Assembly (NCBI RefSeq): GCF_019059575.1
Contig: NW_024881843.1
Span: 248,001 to 312,000 of the forward strand
Source: Amphibalanus amphitrite
Taxonomy: Eukaryota; Arthropoda; Thecostraca; Balanomorpha; Balanidae
Length of the DNA: 64,000 nucleotides
Reading direction: 5' to 3'
Shown: piece after piece, positions 32,319 to 42,638 of the stretch
How positions within the stretch are numbered: position 1 is the first letter of the stretch
Layout of the letters: each line of letters begins with the position of its first letter
Program-made: the position numbers and the translations under genes
The notes under the pieces: model-generated
Database searches by the model: none
Told to the model about the DNA's origin: nothing
Seen by the model: only the letters and a program-made list of their open reading frames with translations

Positions 32319-32863
32319 TGGCTCTCGACGTGGTTTGTATTATTATTTCCTCTTCAGCAGAAGGAAACTTGTACATTTCGACGTTTACCACATTTCCATC
32401 ACATTCATTTCACCTTGCATGCATACTGAAGCATGAAAAACACGCGTGCCCGAAAGCGATGATGCGTTTTTACGCTCAATAACGTGTTTTAAAGTGTGTG
32501 GATTTTGAGTACCGGCTTTATGGAGGGCTCTCAGTGTGTCTTTTGTTGTCATTTCCATATCCGCATTAAAAATTCATATTTTTATGTTTTTGTCTCCATT
32601 AGTCTTATATTTTATCCTATATAGTATGTATAACAACTGTTATAGGTATGCATGTTTATTCCCTTTCAACCACTTGCGGGAGCACTCAGTCTGTTACGAG
32701 GGACATCGCTACTAGCAAGGTAGATGCTTTGTTCAGATTTAGAAAATTGCGGTTCGTCATAAATAAATCCAGCAGCTCTAGGTCACATGTCAGCGCCCGA
32801 GGCGCCGCTCGCACGTAATGGGTCAATCTCATAAAGGGCGGCAGTCGCTGACACAGCTTCGCC

Positions 32864-33662
32864 ATGGCGGGTACTCGGCGGGCTTTGCGATCTACCAAAA
32901 ACACACCATCTCTTTGGCATCAAGCCAGCGAATCTTCCCAAAAATCAGCTTCCGACGTGTCGAGACATAGTGGCCAGAATTTTGTATTTAAGGTCAGATG
33001 AGAGAAACGAAAGGGGTGTGGCTGAATCTTGTGTCGCAATGTCACCGTTGTTGGCACAGGTGGGGGACGAGTGCCTCGATATCTGGAGACGCGCATCGCT
33101 GCCGACCCTGGCGAGATTCCGGGTTGTCAAGAAGGTTCACACGTTGTGGAAGACGAAGGATATGGTTCGAAAACACGGAGCAAGAAAGGGCAAGCTTGTC
33201 ACCGCTAAACCAGCAGAGATGAGTCGGCTGTTCGATATCAGGAGCGGGTCGCAGAAGCCCGTGTCGAAGGAAGACCTGAAATTCCTCGAGGACCAGCGCA
33301 CCAAGCGGCGTCTTTATATTGGACCTGAGCTGTGGACTGGTAAGTGGCAGATAAATACATGTTTATGATATTTATGTGTTTCGCACCGATATAATCCCCA
33401 AGTTTCAATTTCGAATTGATTGATTTCGAATTTTGGAGACCCCGCTCCTGACCGGACTGCCGTGCCATACGCAGTCCACGGAGCGAGCCGTCAAAGTGAC
33501 GACGGAGGCGGCCGGGCAGGTCAGAGGGGCTCGGCGACAGGACGGCCATGCGCTAAACAAGCTGGCGTGGAGGAGGCGAAACCCAGGACAGGTGGTGAAG
33601 AAGAAGTACCGCCCAGTCAAAACCACAGCAGAGAAGGAGGGATAGACAGCTCGGAGAGCTGA
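32864..33662 (+). CDS. Putative three-exon transposon-borne gene with LFDI/FLEDQR motif
   Basis: Proposed exons: 32864-32992 (starts MAGTRRALRSTKNTP), 33060-33339 and 33439-33662. Exon 2 follows TTGTTGGCACAG and ends at a consensus donor GTAAGT (33340). Exon 3 follows TTTTGGAG. Phases are compatible across both junctions. Exon 2 encodes LPTLARFRVVKKVHTLWKTK, a basic stretch, SRLFDIRSG, and FLEDQRTKRRLYIG. This LFDI...FLxDQRxxRxxxIG pattern resembles uncharacterised proteins seen in many invertebrate genomes and often linked to transposons. Function is unknown to me. Exon 3 is low-complexity, acidic and basic. The first donor (GTCAGA) is weak, so exon 1 is the least sure part. Confidence 0.5.
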
Positions 33663-34040
33663 ATGCACCAAATTCAGCAGCAGACCGGGAGTCGGGCGCG
33701 CCGGTCGGGGCGACAGGAAAAGCCAGGCACGGACGATAAGAAACTTATTTACTGCGCAAAGACCTTGTACATACAATGCTGTGTTTTCCGTCGTCCCGCT
33801 GTGATGAGCGCTGCTTGTCTGGCGCTGTGCGTCCGTCGTATTTTATGTGAAGTATGTTATGGGCACACAGTGCGGTAACTCGTGCAATACAGATCATATA
33901 CGAATTAATACAGATCTCATTTGTAGACAATTGTCTTTTTCAGGCTGCACAGCGCCGTTAAATGGCCGAGAGACTCTGCAAACTCTCACACTTTCCTGGC
34001 AACGTCGCATGGGATAATTAGTGTTTATTGTCATAGTTAA

Positions 34041-35231
34041 CCCGGCAGGCGGTGGGCCTACCAGCCACCTTCCGCGCGGTGGGGGGGGCACTTTTTTGCC
34101 CCCCCCCCGTATCTCCGAAACTACTGGACGGATCCGGAAAATTCAAACGGCGTTCGATAGCCCTGTCACATTTGTCGAGGGAAACCAAATTTCATTGACC
34201 TCGGGGTCACCGATGACGTCACAGGTCAGGTCAAAGATAAAAATTTTCACCGTTCACGGGGCTTCTAGGGAAAGCGCTATAACACCGAGTAAAATGCATT
34301 TTGTCGAAAATCAGCGATAAGGCGTCAGTTGTCTAGTACATATGTTGCTATTAGAGGTCACTGGTCATACCAGGTCAGGTCACAGGTCAGGTCACCAAAG
34401 GTCACAAAGGGTCACCAAATGAGCCCAGCTTTACTAAGGTTATGCGATGCATGTTTTATGGCCAGTTTTTCATTTCCAACTCAATGGTGTTGGTTATAAG
34501 ACCATCAGGTACGGTTTAGGTCACTTTCTGGTGGAGGTCAGGTCAAGGTCAGGTCAAAAAAGGTCAAATTTCAAAGTTGACATTTTTGCATAAAATGGGT
34601 ATTGATTCGATGCAGCTCGTCACGGGGAGTCTAATGGTGGTCTTTGTTTTGAGCTACGAGGTCTAGAATTGCTAAAAATTGAGTTTGAAAATTTGACGTC
34701 ATCAATTTTGAACAGTTTTTTCGCTATAACTTGGCAAAAAAAAAGAGGTATCGATCTCAAACTTGGTATGTAGATAGAAGGCGGTAGGGGCTACCATATT
34801 TATTCCGTTTTTTTTCGAAATTCAAAAAACTTTTTGGATTTTTTGGCTATTATATTAAAACAATCTATTTTTTGATTTTTGGGGGTCAAAATCCAAAAAA
34901 TTCGAAAAACCGAAATAGCAGTTTTGTAGCCCTCTTAATTCCACACCTTTTATGTCTGAAACATTTTTCTGTATCTCTGAAACTGTAGGCCTGACAGCTC
35001 TTCCCGCGAAACCTTTTTTTGGGTCGAAAATGGCAAAAATGACGTCACTCTGACGTCATTAGCGGCCAGCCTATCATAGCCTTTGGAAAAAATTTTTGGT
35101 CACCATGTGCGCTAGCTGCTCCCGGGAGGGTACTGAAAGTTTGGTGACGATCGGCGCAGCGGTTCTCGAGATATATCGAAAAACTAAAGGGGGGGGGGCA
35201 AAAAAATGCCCCCCCCCCACCGCCTGGAAGG
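34041..35231 (+). mobile_element. GC-hairpin TTAA element I
   Basis: TTAA at 34037-34040 and 35232-35235. Ends CCCGGCAGGCGGTGGG and CCACCGCCTGGAAGG. Hairpins of oligo-G, CAYTTTTTTGC-like loop and oligo-C at about 34079-34108 and 35190-35220. Dense GGTCA direct repeats at 34195-34240, 34350-34425 and 34500-34570; GATGACGTCA at 34212, GACGTCA elsewhere. Non-coding. Confidence 0.88.
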
Positions 35232-35428
35232 TTAAAGCGGACACGGTGCCCCAGTGCTCTCATGTTCCATTTCCTAGGTCCCAAAGGTTCCAGAGCCCAT
35301 GGTCAGACAGCTCTCATTTGCCGTTAGACACGTTACTGGAAACAACCGCGAGTTAAATGCGATTTTTCGCTGAATTGTGTAGTTTTCAAGCTGGAATATA
35401 TTACAAATGTGATCAAATATAGGGCTAA

Positions 35429-35691
35429 AGGCCTGGCTACACTATGCGTTTTCTTCGTGCGTTTTTTGCGTGTTTGCGTGTTTTGCGTGATATCGTTCTA
35501 GAAAAAAGAATGATATTACGTTTTTGTGATGTTTTTCACCTTAAATTTTAGTTACATAAGAGTTATATTAGCTTTTGTATATAACCAAAGTAAAAATTAT
35601 ATTGTTTATAACTTATTTCCTAAAACGATATTACGCAAAACACGCAAACCTGCAAAAACGCACGCAGAAAACGCATAGTGTAGTCAGGCCT
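35429..35691. mobile_element. Harbinger-like foldback MITE N
   Basis: 263 bp. Ends AGGCCTGGCTACACTATGCG and the inverse with one or two mismatches. Inverted arms of ~75 bp contain repeated GCGTTTTTTGCGTG-like words. TAA lies on both sides (35426-35428, 35692-35694), a 3-bp target as in PIF/Harbinger. Confidence 0.82.
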
Positions 35692-36183
35692 TAATGGCGA
35701 CAAAAACATAAAAACATGCCAGTTCCTTCATACTGGAATGGAAACAACACTAAAAGACACTCTGAAAACCTTCCCCAAAGCCGAGACGTGAAGCCCATTG
35801 TGCTGCCATCTATGGACAGATCTATGAAACTCGGGAGCTGCGGGCGGCTGACTCTCGTCGGAAAAAAACAGCGATAAAAAGCGGTAAAACGGGTGTAGAT
35901 GTATGAAAGTTGCCATGCCGGCGCAGAATTAGTGTCGTAACTTATATTACGCCATTTCACTATGCTTTTTAAATAGCAACTATCAAATACCTGCACCGAA
36001 AGTGCCAGAATCGCAAAAATATGCTCATTTTCCCATCTTTAAATTTTGGGGCGGGCTTCCAAATTCAAAATTTCTGGTCAAAAATGGTATTTTCGTACTC
36101 AGGGCATCAAGCCACGTCGATCTAGGGGCGTGCTGGCTAACTTCTAAAAAAAAGTTGCAAAAAGGGTCACCCTAGTATGACAC

Positions 36184-36475
36184 CGGTCTGGGTCGGTGGC
36201 TGGAAGGCGATGTGGGCCGCCTGTGACGTCAGCGCAGCGGTGAGGGCCGAGCCCGGAGGCATGGCTCGGGTCGGCGCGGCGCGGCGGCTGGCGAGGGCTG
36301 GGGAGTGAGGTGGGGTGGGAGCACGGACCATCGCGCGGCTGAGCGAGTGTAGTTAACTTTCGCGTCTCAAGGCCCCAATTATTCTACCTAACAATTGTGC
36401 TAAAGCAGTTGTTAAAATGTCCTATCCCCAAGACAGCGCCTATCATCATACTTGCCATGCACATTACGACACACT
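36184..36475. other. GC-rich stretch without a gene
   Basis: CpG-rich 36184-36350 with one TGACGTCA; no ORF or RNA supported. Confidence 0.4.
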
Positions 36476-36479
36476 TTAA

Positions 36480-37465
36480 CCCTATTCCTGGCGGGGGGGG
36501 GCCTCAGGAGCCCCCCCCCTGAGGTTTTTTGGTTATTTCTCCTAAACGCGTTGAGCTAGGAAGCTCAAATTTTCTGACTTTTCCTAAAAGGCTTCTACGC
36601 AACATGTCTGAAAATTTTGAGTTGATCTGACCTCAGGTCAGGTCACCAGAGGCGGTTTGGTGACCCTACCTCAGAAAAGTTTGCAATCACGCCAGAGCTA
36701 GAGTTTTTGACCGATCAATTTCTTCTCTTCAGGCTTTAGTTAGGGTACCAGTATGTGCAATTTGTATATCTCGGAATTTTGATATCGGTGACCTAAGGTC
36801 AGGTCAGTTTCGCGACCTCCCCATTATAAGTCAATGGGGGAAAAATCAACTCCCTGTTTTTACCACTAAAACGGGTCGGAATGGCCCCATATACCATACA
36901 TGACTTCATATACGATCAACCTTCACTACCTTGAGGTCTGTTTTGCTGTTGGGCAGCTGTGAGGTCATGTGACGTCATCAAAGGTCACCAAAGGTTTTTG
37001 GCCAATAACTCCGTACAGGAACAAGATACAGACGCGTGGATGGTCTCATTGTGTTCAGCTCGTCAAGACGCATCGAATGATATACATGATGACCTCGAGG
37101 TCACGTGACCTGAGGTCAACCTTTGACCTTGACCTTTCGAGGTCAACATATATATCATTCGATGCGGATTGACGAGAGGATCACGATGATGCTCTTAGTT
37201 TGTTCCTATCTTGACTAATTCGAAAGTTATTCGAGAAAAACTCTCTCCATATCTAGCGCCGCCATTTTGACTTTTTCGACCCCTGTGACGTCATCTTTGA
37301 CCTGACCTGAAAATGACCTTCGTAAAAATTGTAGATCTTGACCGTGCGTATCCGATGCCGTTTACCGCTTGTCGCTATCTTGCTTCGTTCTCGAGATCTC
37401 AGGGGGGGCCGAATCGGCCCCCCCCCGCCAGTTTCTTGTCCCGGCGGAGCCCGCCAGGAATAGGG
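36480..37465 (+). mobile_element. GC-hairpin TTAA element J
   Basis: TTAA at 36476-36479 and 37466-37469. Perfect inverted ends CCCTATTCCTGGCGGG. Hairpins at 36492-36525 (loop around CCTCAGGAG) and 37399-37428 (loop CCGAATCGG). GGTCA/TGACC clusters at 36630-36660, 36790-36810, 36960-36990 and 37085-37145; TGACGTCA at 36970 and 37287. A partial relative lies at 61812-62200. Confidence 0.92.
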
Positions 37466-37658
37466 TTAACGTGGCATTGGGAGTTGGGACAGCCGATAGA
37501 ATTTATATCACACGTGCATCGAGTTACGGAGCTACATTGTTTTTAACAGATAAGTATTAAGGCCTTGATTGAGCTCATTGGTGTCTATTATTTCGCACAG
37601 CAATCGTCCAGAGACGTGGGAACTGGGGTTTTTGGATAGCGTGGCGTCCCAACTTTAA

Positions 37659-38693
37659 TCCTCGCCGGACCTATTGGTTTTCTACATACGCGCCGGCCGA
37701 GGGGGGGGGGGGGGGGCGGGTACGACCCCCCCCCCTCGCCGTTTCGCCCCTGGTGAAGCTAGCGCGTCGCGGAAAAACGAGCGTGTGCGCCGTTACGAGA
37801 CGCAGAGATTGGTACCCGATTTTAAGGCCCTAGGTCAACCGGTGACCTCTGAGGTCAGGTCAAGTGCCCCAAGGCACGGTTCAGTTTTTGGTGAATAACT
37901 TCGCAAAAAACGGCCGCAGAGCGCCGATTTTGGCAGCATCGTGTTCGTCTTGCTCAGGCGCGTCGAATGGTATACTTTTTGTCCGGGTCAGGTCAACTTG
38001 GGGTGTTGACCTCAGGTCAAGGTCAGGTCAGCACCCCCAGGTCACGAAGTTGGTCGAAAGGGGTCATGTCGCATGTCATTCGATTCGGCAGGTCTTCCTG
38101 AGTCCATTGGTGGCTTTCTCGTCTCGCTAGCTCAATTTAATCAAGAGTTATTGACGAAAAACTAATATGACCTTGATGACGTCATAAATGACGTCACGCA
38201 AGGTCAACATTGCAAAAGTGACGCATCTAACCTTGCAAGGAGTGCATAAAATCACGATTCTGTGTGCTTGAGATAGTTGGAGATCGTTCCCGGCGCCAGA
38301 ATAGCAGTTTTCATTTTTCCCCATTGACTTATAATGGTGAGGTCACGAAAATGACCTGACCTCATATGACCTTTAGGAAAAATCCGAGATATACAAGTTG
38401 TGGGACTCATAATGGATACTAGATCCTGCAAGTTTCATTTCCCTGTGACATCTCCTCTCGCAGTGAGGGCGTTGCGAAGTTGCGACATCTGAAGACCGTG
38501 CAGAGGTTCACTTATGACGTCATAGGTCAGTGACCTGACCTGACCCAAAAATGCGGTTGGTGTCAAAAGATGCGGCTTGGATGAAAGGTCAGGTATGCCA
38601 AGTTTCAGCTCTCTATCGCCAGCGTGTTCGGAGCTATCGCGAAAAAACCCTATGGGGGGCGGCACCCGCCCCCCCCCCCTCGGCCGGCGAGGG
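37659..38693 (+). mobile_element. GC-hairpin TTAA element H
   Basis: TTAA at 37655-37658 and 38694-38697. Ends TCCTCGCCGG and CCGGCGAGGG. Hairpins at about 37700-37735 and 38654-38680. Interior: GGTCA arrays 37832-37865 and 37984-38045, a CRE pair at 38177-38198, TGACGTCATAGG near 38515. Its interior resembles the middle third of the 1.9 kb elements. Confidence 0.9.
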
Positions 38694-38769
38694 TTAAGTA
38701 ACTCTTACTGTTCCTCTAATGTGTGGTCGCAGCCACCAATAGCAAACCGGTCCATCTAGGAACAAATAA

Positions 38770-38860
38770 GTCGCGCACCTGGGACGGTTCGAACCGGGTT
38801 TCTCCAACCGGTCGCCCACGACGTGTAGCGTGTATCCACTGAGCTACCGAAACCAGCGAC
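38770..38860 (-). other. tRNA-like sequence, left arm of O
   Basis: On the minus strand GGTAGCTCAGTGG (A box, 38836-38848) and GGTTCGAACC (B box, 38786-38795) are spaced as in a tRNA. I could not fold a convincing full cloverleaf or assign an anticodon; tRNA-derived SINE or pseudo-tRNA. Confidence 0.6.
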
Positions 38861-38950
38861 CACCTGCCGCGGTTAAACGCGATCAAATCTCACAATACTG
38901 TCATTGGCGGTCAGCGGGTAAATGTCACTTTGTTTTGTGCAGACGAGGAG

Positions 38951-39041
38951 AATTCTCGGTAGCTCAGTGGATGAGCGCTCGTGTCGTGAATTGGCCGGTG
39001 GGAGAAGCCCGGTTCGAACCCCCCTGAGTGGCCGACTTTTT
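38951..39041 (+). other. tRNA-like sequence with T5 terminator, right arm of O
   Basis: A box GGTAGCTCAGTGGATGAGC from 38958, B box GGTTCGAACCC from 39011, then TTTTT at 39037-39041, a possible Pol III terminator. It mirrors the minus-strand copy and is diverged from it. Confidence 0.6.
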
Positions 39042-39265
39042 GACTCCTAGTTGGAACGGTTTGCTATTGGGGGCTGCGACCACATATTAGAGCAACAGTA
39101 ATAATCGCTTTAAATTGGGGCGTTGGCTGCGGCACTACTCATAACCCCCAGTTCCCACGCCTCTGGACGATTGCCGTGCGAAACAATAGACACCAATCTG
39201 GTCAATCAAGGCCTTAGTACTAATATGTTATACAAAATATAGCTCCGGCTGTCCTATTGCCACGC

Positions 39266-39756
39266 TTAGGGACACTCCCACCTTAACATTAGTTTTGAAT
39301 TGAGATAGCCAAATTGGTGGCCATGGCCTGCAAATACCGGTTTGGGCACTCACAACATCGAAAAATGCTTTAATTCGAAGATATGGAATTTCAAACTTGC
39401 AGTTTTCGGATTCTAAGGGGCTAATGCATTGGAATGCCCCCTTAGAATCTGTGACGTCAGCGGAGATCTAACGATTTTTTAATCTTAGACTAAAACCATC
39501 GTTAACACGTGGTGGTATACGCTGCTTTGCGCGCAACGTCTGCCGCACTTCAAGGCTGCCAAATTGTTGCTTCCAAATAAAGTCGCTAGTAACAGGGGAG
39601 ATCCCAAAAAGTAAACAAAAGTAAAAGCCTAATATCTTGAAAACCAGTGAACATTTTTCGGTGAAATTTGGTAGATATTCGTTTTCGCTCTTTCTGAACC
39701 AAGGGACATCACTTTCATGCCAATTCATTAACTTTTTTGAAGGTGGGAGGGTCCCT
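39266..39756 (+). mobile_element. TTAA MITE family B, diverged copy 3
   Basis: Starts AGGGACACTCCCACCTTAA-like at a decayed TTA and ends AAGGTGGGAGGGTCCCT before TTAA 39757-39760. It matches 20546-21015 throughout with substitutions and an extra GCTGCCAAATTGTTGC-like insertion. Confidence 0.88.
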
Positions 39757-39760
39757 TTAA

Positions 39761-40345
39761 AGGGACCCTCGAGCATATATGCTCGAGGCTGTGAGACACG
39801 GTTGCTGGTGGGGTCGATGGGAGGGGGGGCGGCATCAGGAGGACGAGACTGAATGGGAGAAGTTTGGTGTGAAATGCCTTATGCCGTAGTATCCAAAAAA
39901 AGTATCCACTAGAAAACTTCCATCATTGTTTAAACTCTTATTTTCTTGGCGCCCACGTCGTCAGCATTAGCAACAGATATACATGCAAAGTTCAGACAGC
40001 AATACCTACTGTCAATCAGTGGACTCAACAGGCTGTAAGGGGCCATTTCCGCATCAAAATGAAATGTATTATAAGTCTTTCGTTCCTACTTCTCACCTCC
40101 ATGCGGAAGTCCCACTGACCCATCTCAAATATCATTTTTCCCATTGCCATAACATTACAAGCCGAGACTGCAGTGTTCTTGCAATTACCGGTTTTGGTAG
40201 TGTACTCACAACATCGATAAATGCCTTAAATAGTAAATATTTAATTGCAAAGTCTGCAGCAGTCGTACTCAGAGTTGCTAATGCATTTGAATGCCCCTCT
40301 GACTTTGTGATGTCACCGCAGATCTAACGATTTTTAAATCTTATA
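39761..40345 (+). mobile_element. TTAA MITE family B relative, copy 4, decayed
   Basis: Begins AGGGACCCTC directly after the TTAA shared with copy 3. 40185-40340 matches the middle of family B (ttaccggttttgg, cacaacatcga, atctaacgatttttaaa). A perfect 22-bp palindrome, CCTCGAGCATA and inverse, occupies 39767-39788. The right end was not found. Confidence 0.65.
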
Positions 40346-41130
40346 GGTACTAAACTCTTGGTAAAAGACAATTGTTGCTGTGGTAGTAGGTATGCATATT
40401 TACGTCTGGACAACGAGTTGCGGGGAAATGATTTTGCCGCAGTTTTAGCAGCCGGTTATTAGGCTGGATTTTTGGGTTACTTTTTCGTTTCAGTTCCTGT
40501 ATTTCATAGTGTTTGGCTTTTGAATATTTTAGTTCTTTCAGAGAAATATTAATTGCCTTACAGATTTTGTACGACCGCTAGAGTCCTAAAACAATACATC
40601 AGCACTGCAAGTGTTGTAAACAAACAAATGGAGCACCACTTGGCTCCGTTCTGCTCCGTTCCAAGGCCTTTTTCAAGTTTATCTGGTGGTTTTCGAACGA
40701 CCAGAGCGCTATTGCATAAACATAAGATTTGCTCCACCGGAGTAGATCGTAACTTTTTTACGAAACGGCCATACTCTACGAAACGCCGTAAAACCTGTTG
40801 CATAAAGGCCGTGACCTACTTCGTAAATATTTGGAAAATCTAGGTATGACGTCATACATGAATGAAAATAGTGCCGGATTTCAGCACGAAATGCAGAAGA
40901 ATGGTGACAATAATGAAAGCGATTAAAGTTCCAGTGTACTGAAATGTGTGAATCACGTTGTCTGGATAATTGGTTCAAATCACCTTGAATTGATAGCGAC
41001 TTTCGTATTCGTAGACACTCTTCAGCAGACACTCTACAGCAGAGTGGCTATTATGTGTCCATTGTCAATCAATACAACGGTTGGGGGAGTCAAAATGGTA
41101 CAAGGCATAACATAGCAATCGTCTGGCGCA
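40346..41130. other. No supported gene
   Basis: A 96-codon open frame on plus (40553-40843) and one on minus have no recognised domain. Segment 40690-40830 has imperfect inverted words around cataaa/tacgaaac and may be MITE debris. Confidence 0.4.
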
Positions 41131-41413
41131 GCAACACACCCACACCCACATATACACACACTAATAACACCAAACCCACGCACACTCACTCCAAATAAAA
41201 GATACGTTTTGCCGCCTGCTTAAAAGCCGATGGCTCGAGCCGTGTCACATCATTAGGTAGAGAGTTTAAAAGCGATGCAGCTCGGTAGGCAAAACCTCGC
41301 CGCCCGGCCGCTGTTCTGGTGGCTGGCGGACGCAGGTCCCGGTCCTGTCTGGTAGAAGGCCGTGTTGTGTAGACGACTTTAGTGACTTTAGAAAACCTTT
41401 CGTTACTTATCAA
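41131..41413 (-). pseudogene. LINE RT C-terminal tail and 3' UTR
   Basis: The minus-strand reading includes RRGFAYRAASLLNSLPNDV and FKQAAKRIFYL, the FxYRxxxxWNSLPxxV...FK...L signature at the C-terminus of CR1/RTE/Jockey-type ORF2 proteins. It is followed by an AC-rich 3' region (41134-41190, CACACCCACACCCACA). Only the last ~75 residues remain. Confidence 0.75.
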
Positions 41414-42069
41414 TATTCATGCGCCGTCCCCCATCAAGCGGCGGTCGGCTTGGTAAACAATATCGATCGCGGCATCTTGGGAGTGTGGGATATTCTAAGA
41501 TCATAAATAATTTGCCCTCACTATGGGTCTCAGTCGATATTCTACATAAATTTGCATAGATCTGAGTGCACTGCATCCGTCTAGAACAGTGCCCAAGCTG
41601 CTACTGCCACCTTTCGCCAATTAAGTAAGCTGAGATTTGTACACTCGCTGTCCGGTGGTTGCTAGGTAGGACACGAAAGTAAACAACATTCCAAAGAAGA
41701 ATTTCAAGACAAGTGTCCAGTTTGGCTTGCAAGATCCAGCAAGATCATCATTTGGTGGCTGATAATGAAGAATTAAGATAACCAGGGCCCAGATACAAGT
41801 AAGTTTTCTATCATAGCGAATAGTTAAGGCCGCCGTCCACTATGCGGAGCGCTTGCGGTCCGTACGGAATTTAACACAGAGCCCTATGGGCGCATGCGGT
41901 CTCCATCCGGAGTCCGTCAGGAATGTCTCCGCATCCGGACAGCAAACGGAGAGCTCACTCACACTCGATATCAGTTGTTACAAAAAGAATATATGGCCAT
42001 TGCCTACACTGTAAACCAAATTGACAAGTCTTGTGTAATAAAACCAATCATCTCTTGGTATGTTTACCC
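41414..42069. other. No gene; possible half MITE at 41826
   Basis: TTAAGGCCGCCGTCCACTAT at 41825-41844 resembles a Harbinger-type MITE terminus, with GC-rich CGGAGCGC/GCGGTC words repeated to 41945. No opposite end was found. Confidence 0.35.
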
Positions 42070-42638
42070 ACTGATACTTTTTAAACAAGCCGTTGTCTGG
42101 TGCATTGCTTGTCAGGTGACAACTACGAGTCAATAGTTACTATGCACACCAACTTCTCAGTATCCAGACCAACTCTACATTTGTTTCAACGTTTGTTTCT
42201 TAACCAGTTTTGGAAACTTGTTGCCGAATGGTTATTTAACCGGCGCCTAACTTGTACTGGTCAGCTGGTCAGCATACACATGGTCAGCTGCGCCTGACGT
42301 CAGACTTGGCGGACCAATCAGCGGTCGCCGCCCGCCGTTATAACGGCCCGCGCGGGCCCCGGCGGTTTCGAAATAGCAGTTAATGCGCGGCCGCCGTGCA
42401 GCATGGATCAGCGACGAGGGCTGTTCCAGCATTTGTGCAGTAAAAAGTGAAATCTGTGAACTGTGGTGTTCGTGCTGTGAGTGAGGTCCTCTCTGGCCTG
42501 CGGGACGCACTAATCGTGCCTATACCCGCGGTCGAGACGCCTCCCTTCCCCTGCGCGCGCAATGTAAGTGGGCCAGACCTGTGCATGCACACGTGAGCAG
42601 ATGTTTTGCGGTCGGTGTTTTGTTTATATATAAATACA
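42070..42638 (+). repeat. Repeat Q, unit 1 (first part)
   Basis: 42070-42513 is nearly identical to 45434-45877, and 42513-42638 matches 46917-47046. Reverse copies lie at 45150-45400. Interrupted at 42639 by the TRIM-like element and continued at 43788. Confidence 0.85.

Larger units (their letters stand above)
31908..36174. mobile_element. 4.3 kb element M with ~430 bp inverted ends and 9-bp duplication
   Basis: Outer ends TAGGGTGACCCTTTTTGCAA and inverse. GTATGACAC is repeated exactly on both sides (31899-31907, 36175-36183). The arms are inverted repeats over about 31908-32340 and 35750-36174. Long inverted ends with a 9-bp duplication suggest a Mutator-like element, though other superfamilies with 8-9 bp duplications are possible. 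It contains a spliced-looking gene (32864-33662), a GC-hairpin TTAA element and a Harbinger-like MITE. No DDE transposase was recognised. Confidence 0.82.
37560..39214. mobile_element. Foldback element O with tRNA-like arms
   Basis: Ends AGGCCTTGATTGA and TCAATCAAGGCCT, flanked by TA. The arms are inverted repeats: 37560-37654 plus 38698-38870 against 38930-39214, once the TTAA element 37659-38693 is set aside. Each arm contains a tRNA-like sequence reading outward. No protein-coding sequence. Confidence 0.8.

Noticed and set aside
38770-39041. Two functional tRNA genes
   Set aside because: A and B boxes are present, but they form the arms of a foldback element, differ from each other, and no clear acceptor stem or anticodon could be assigned.
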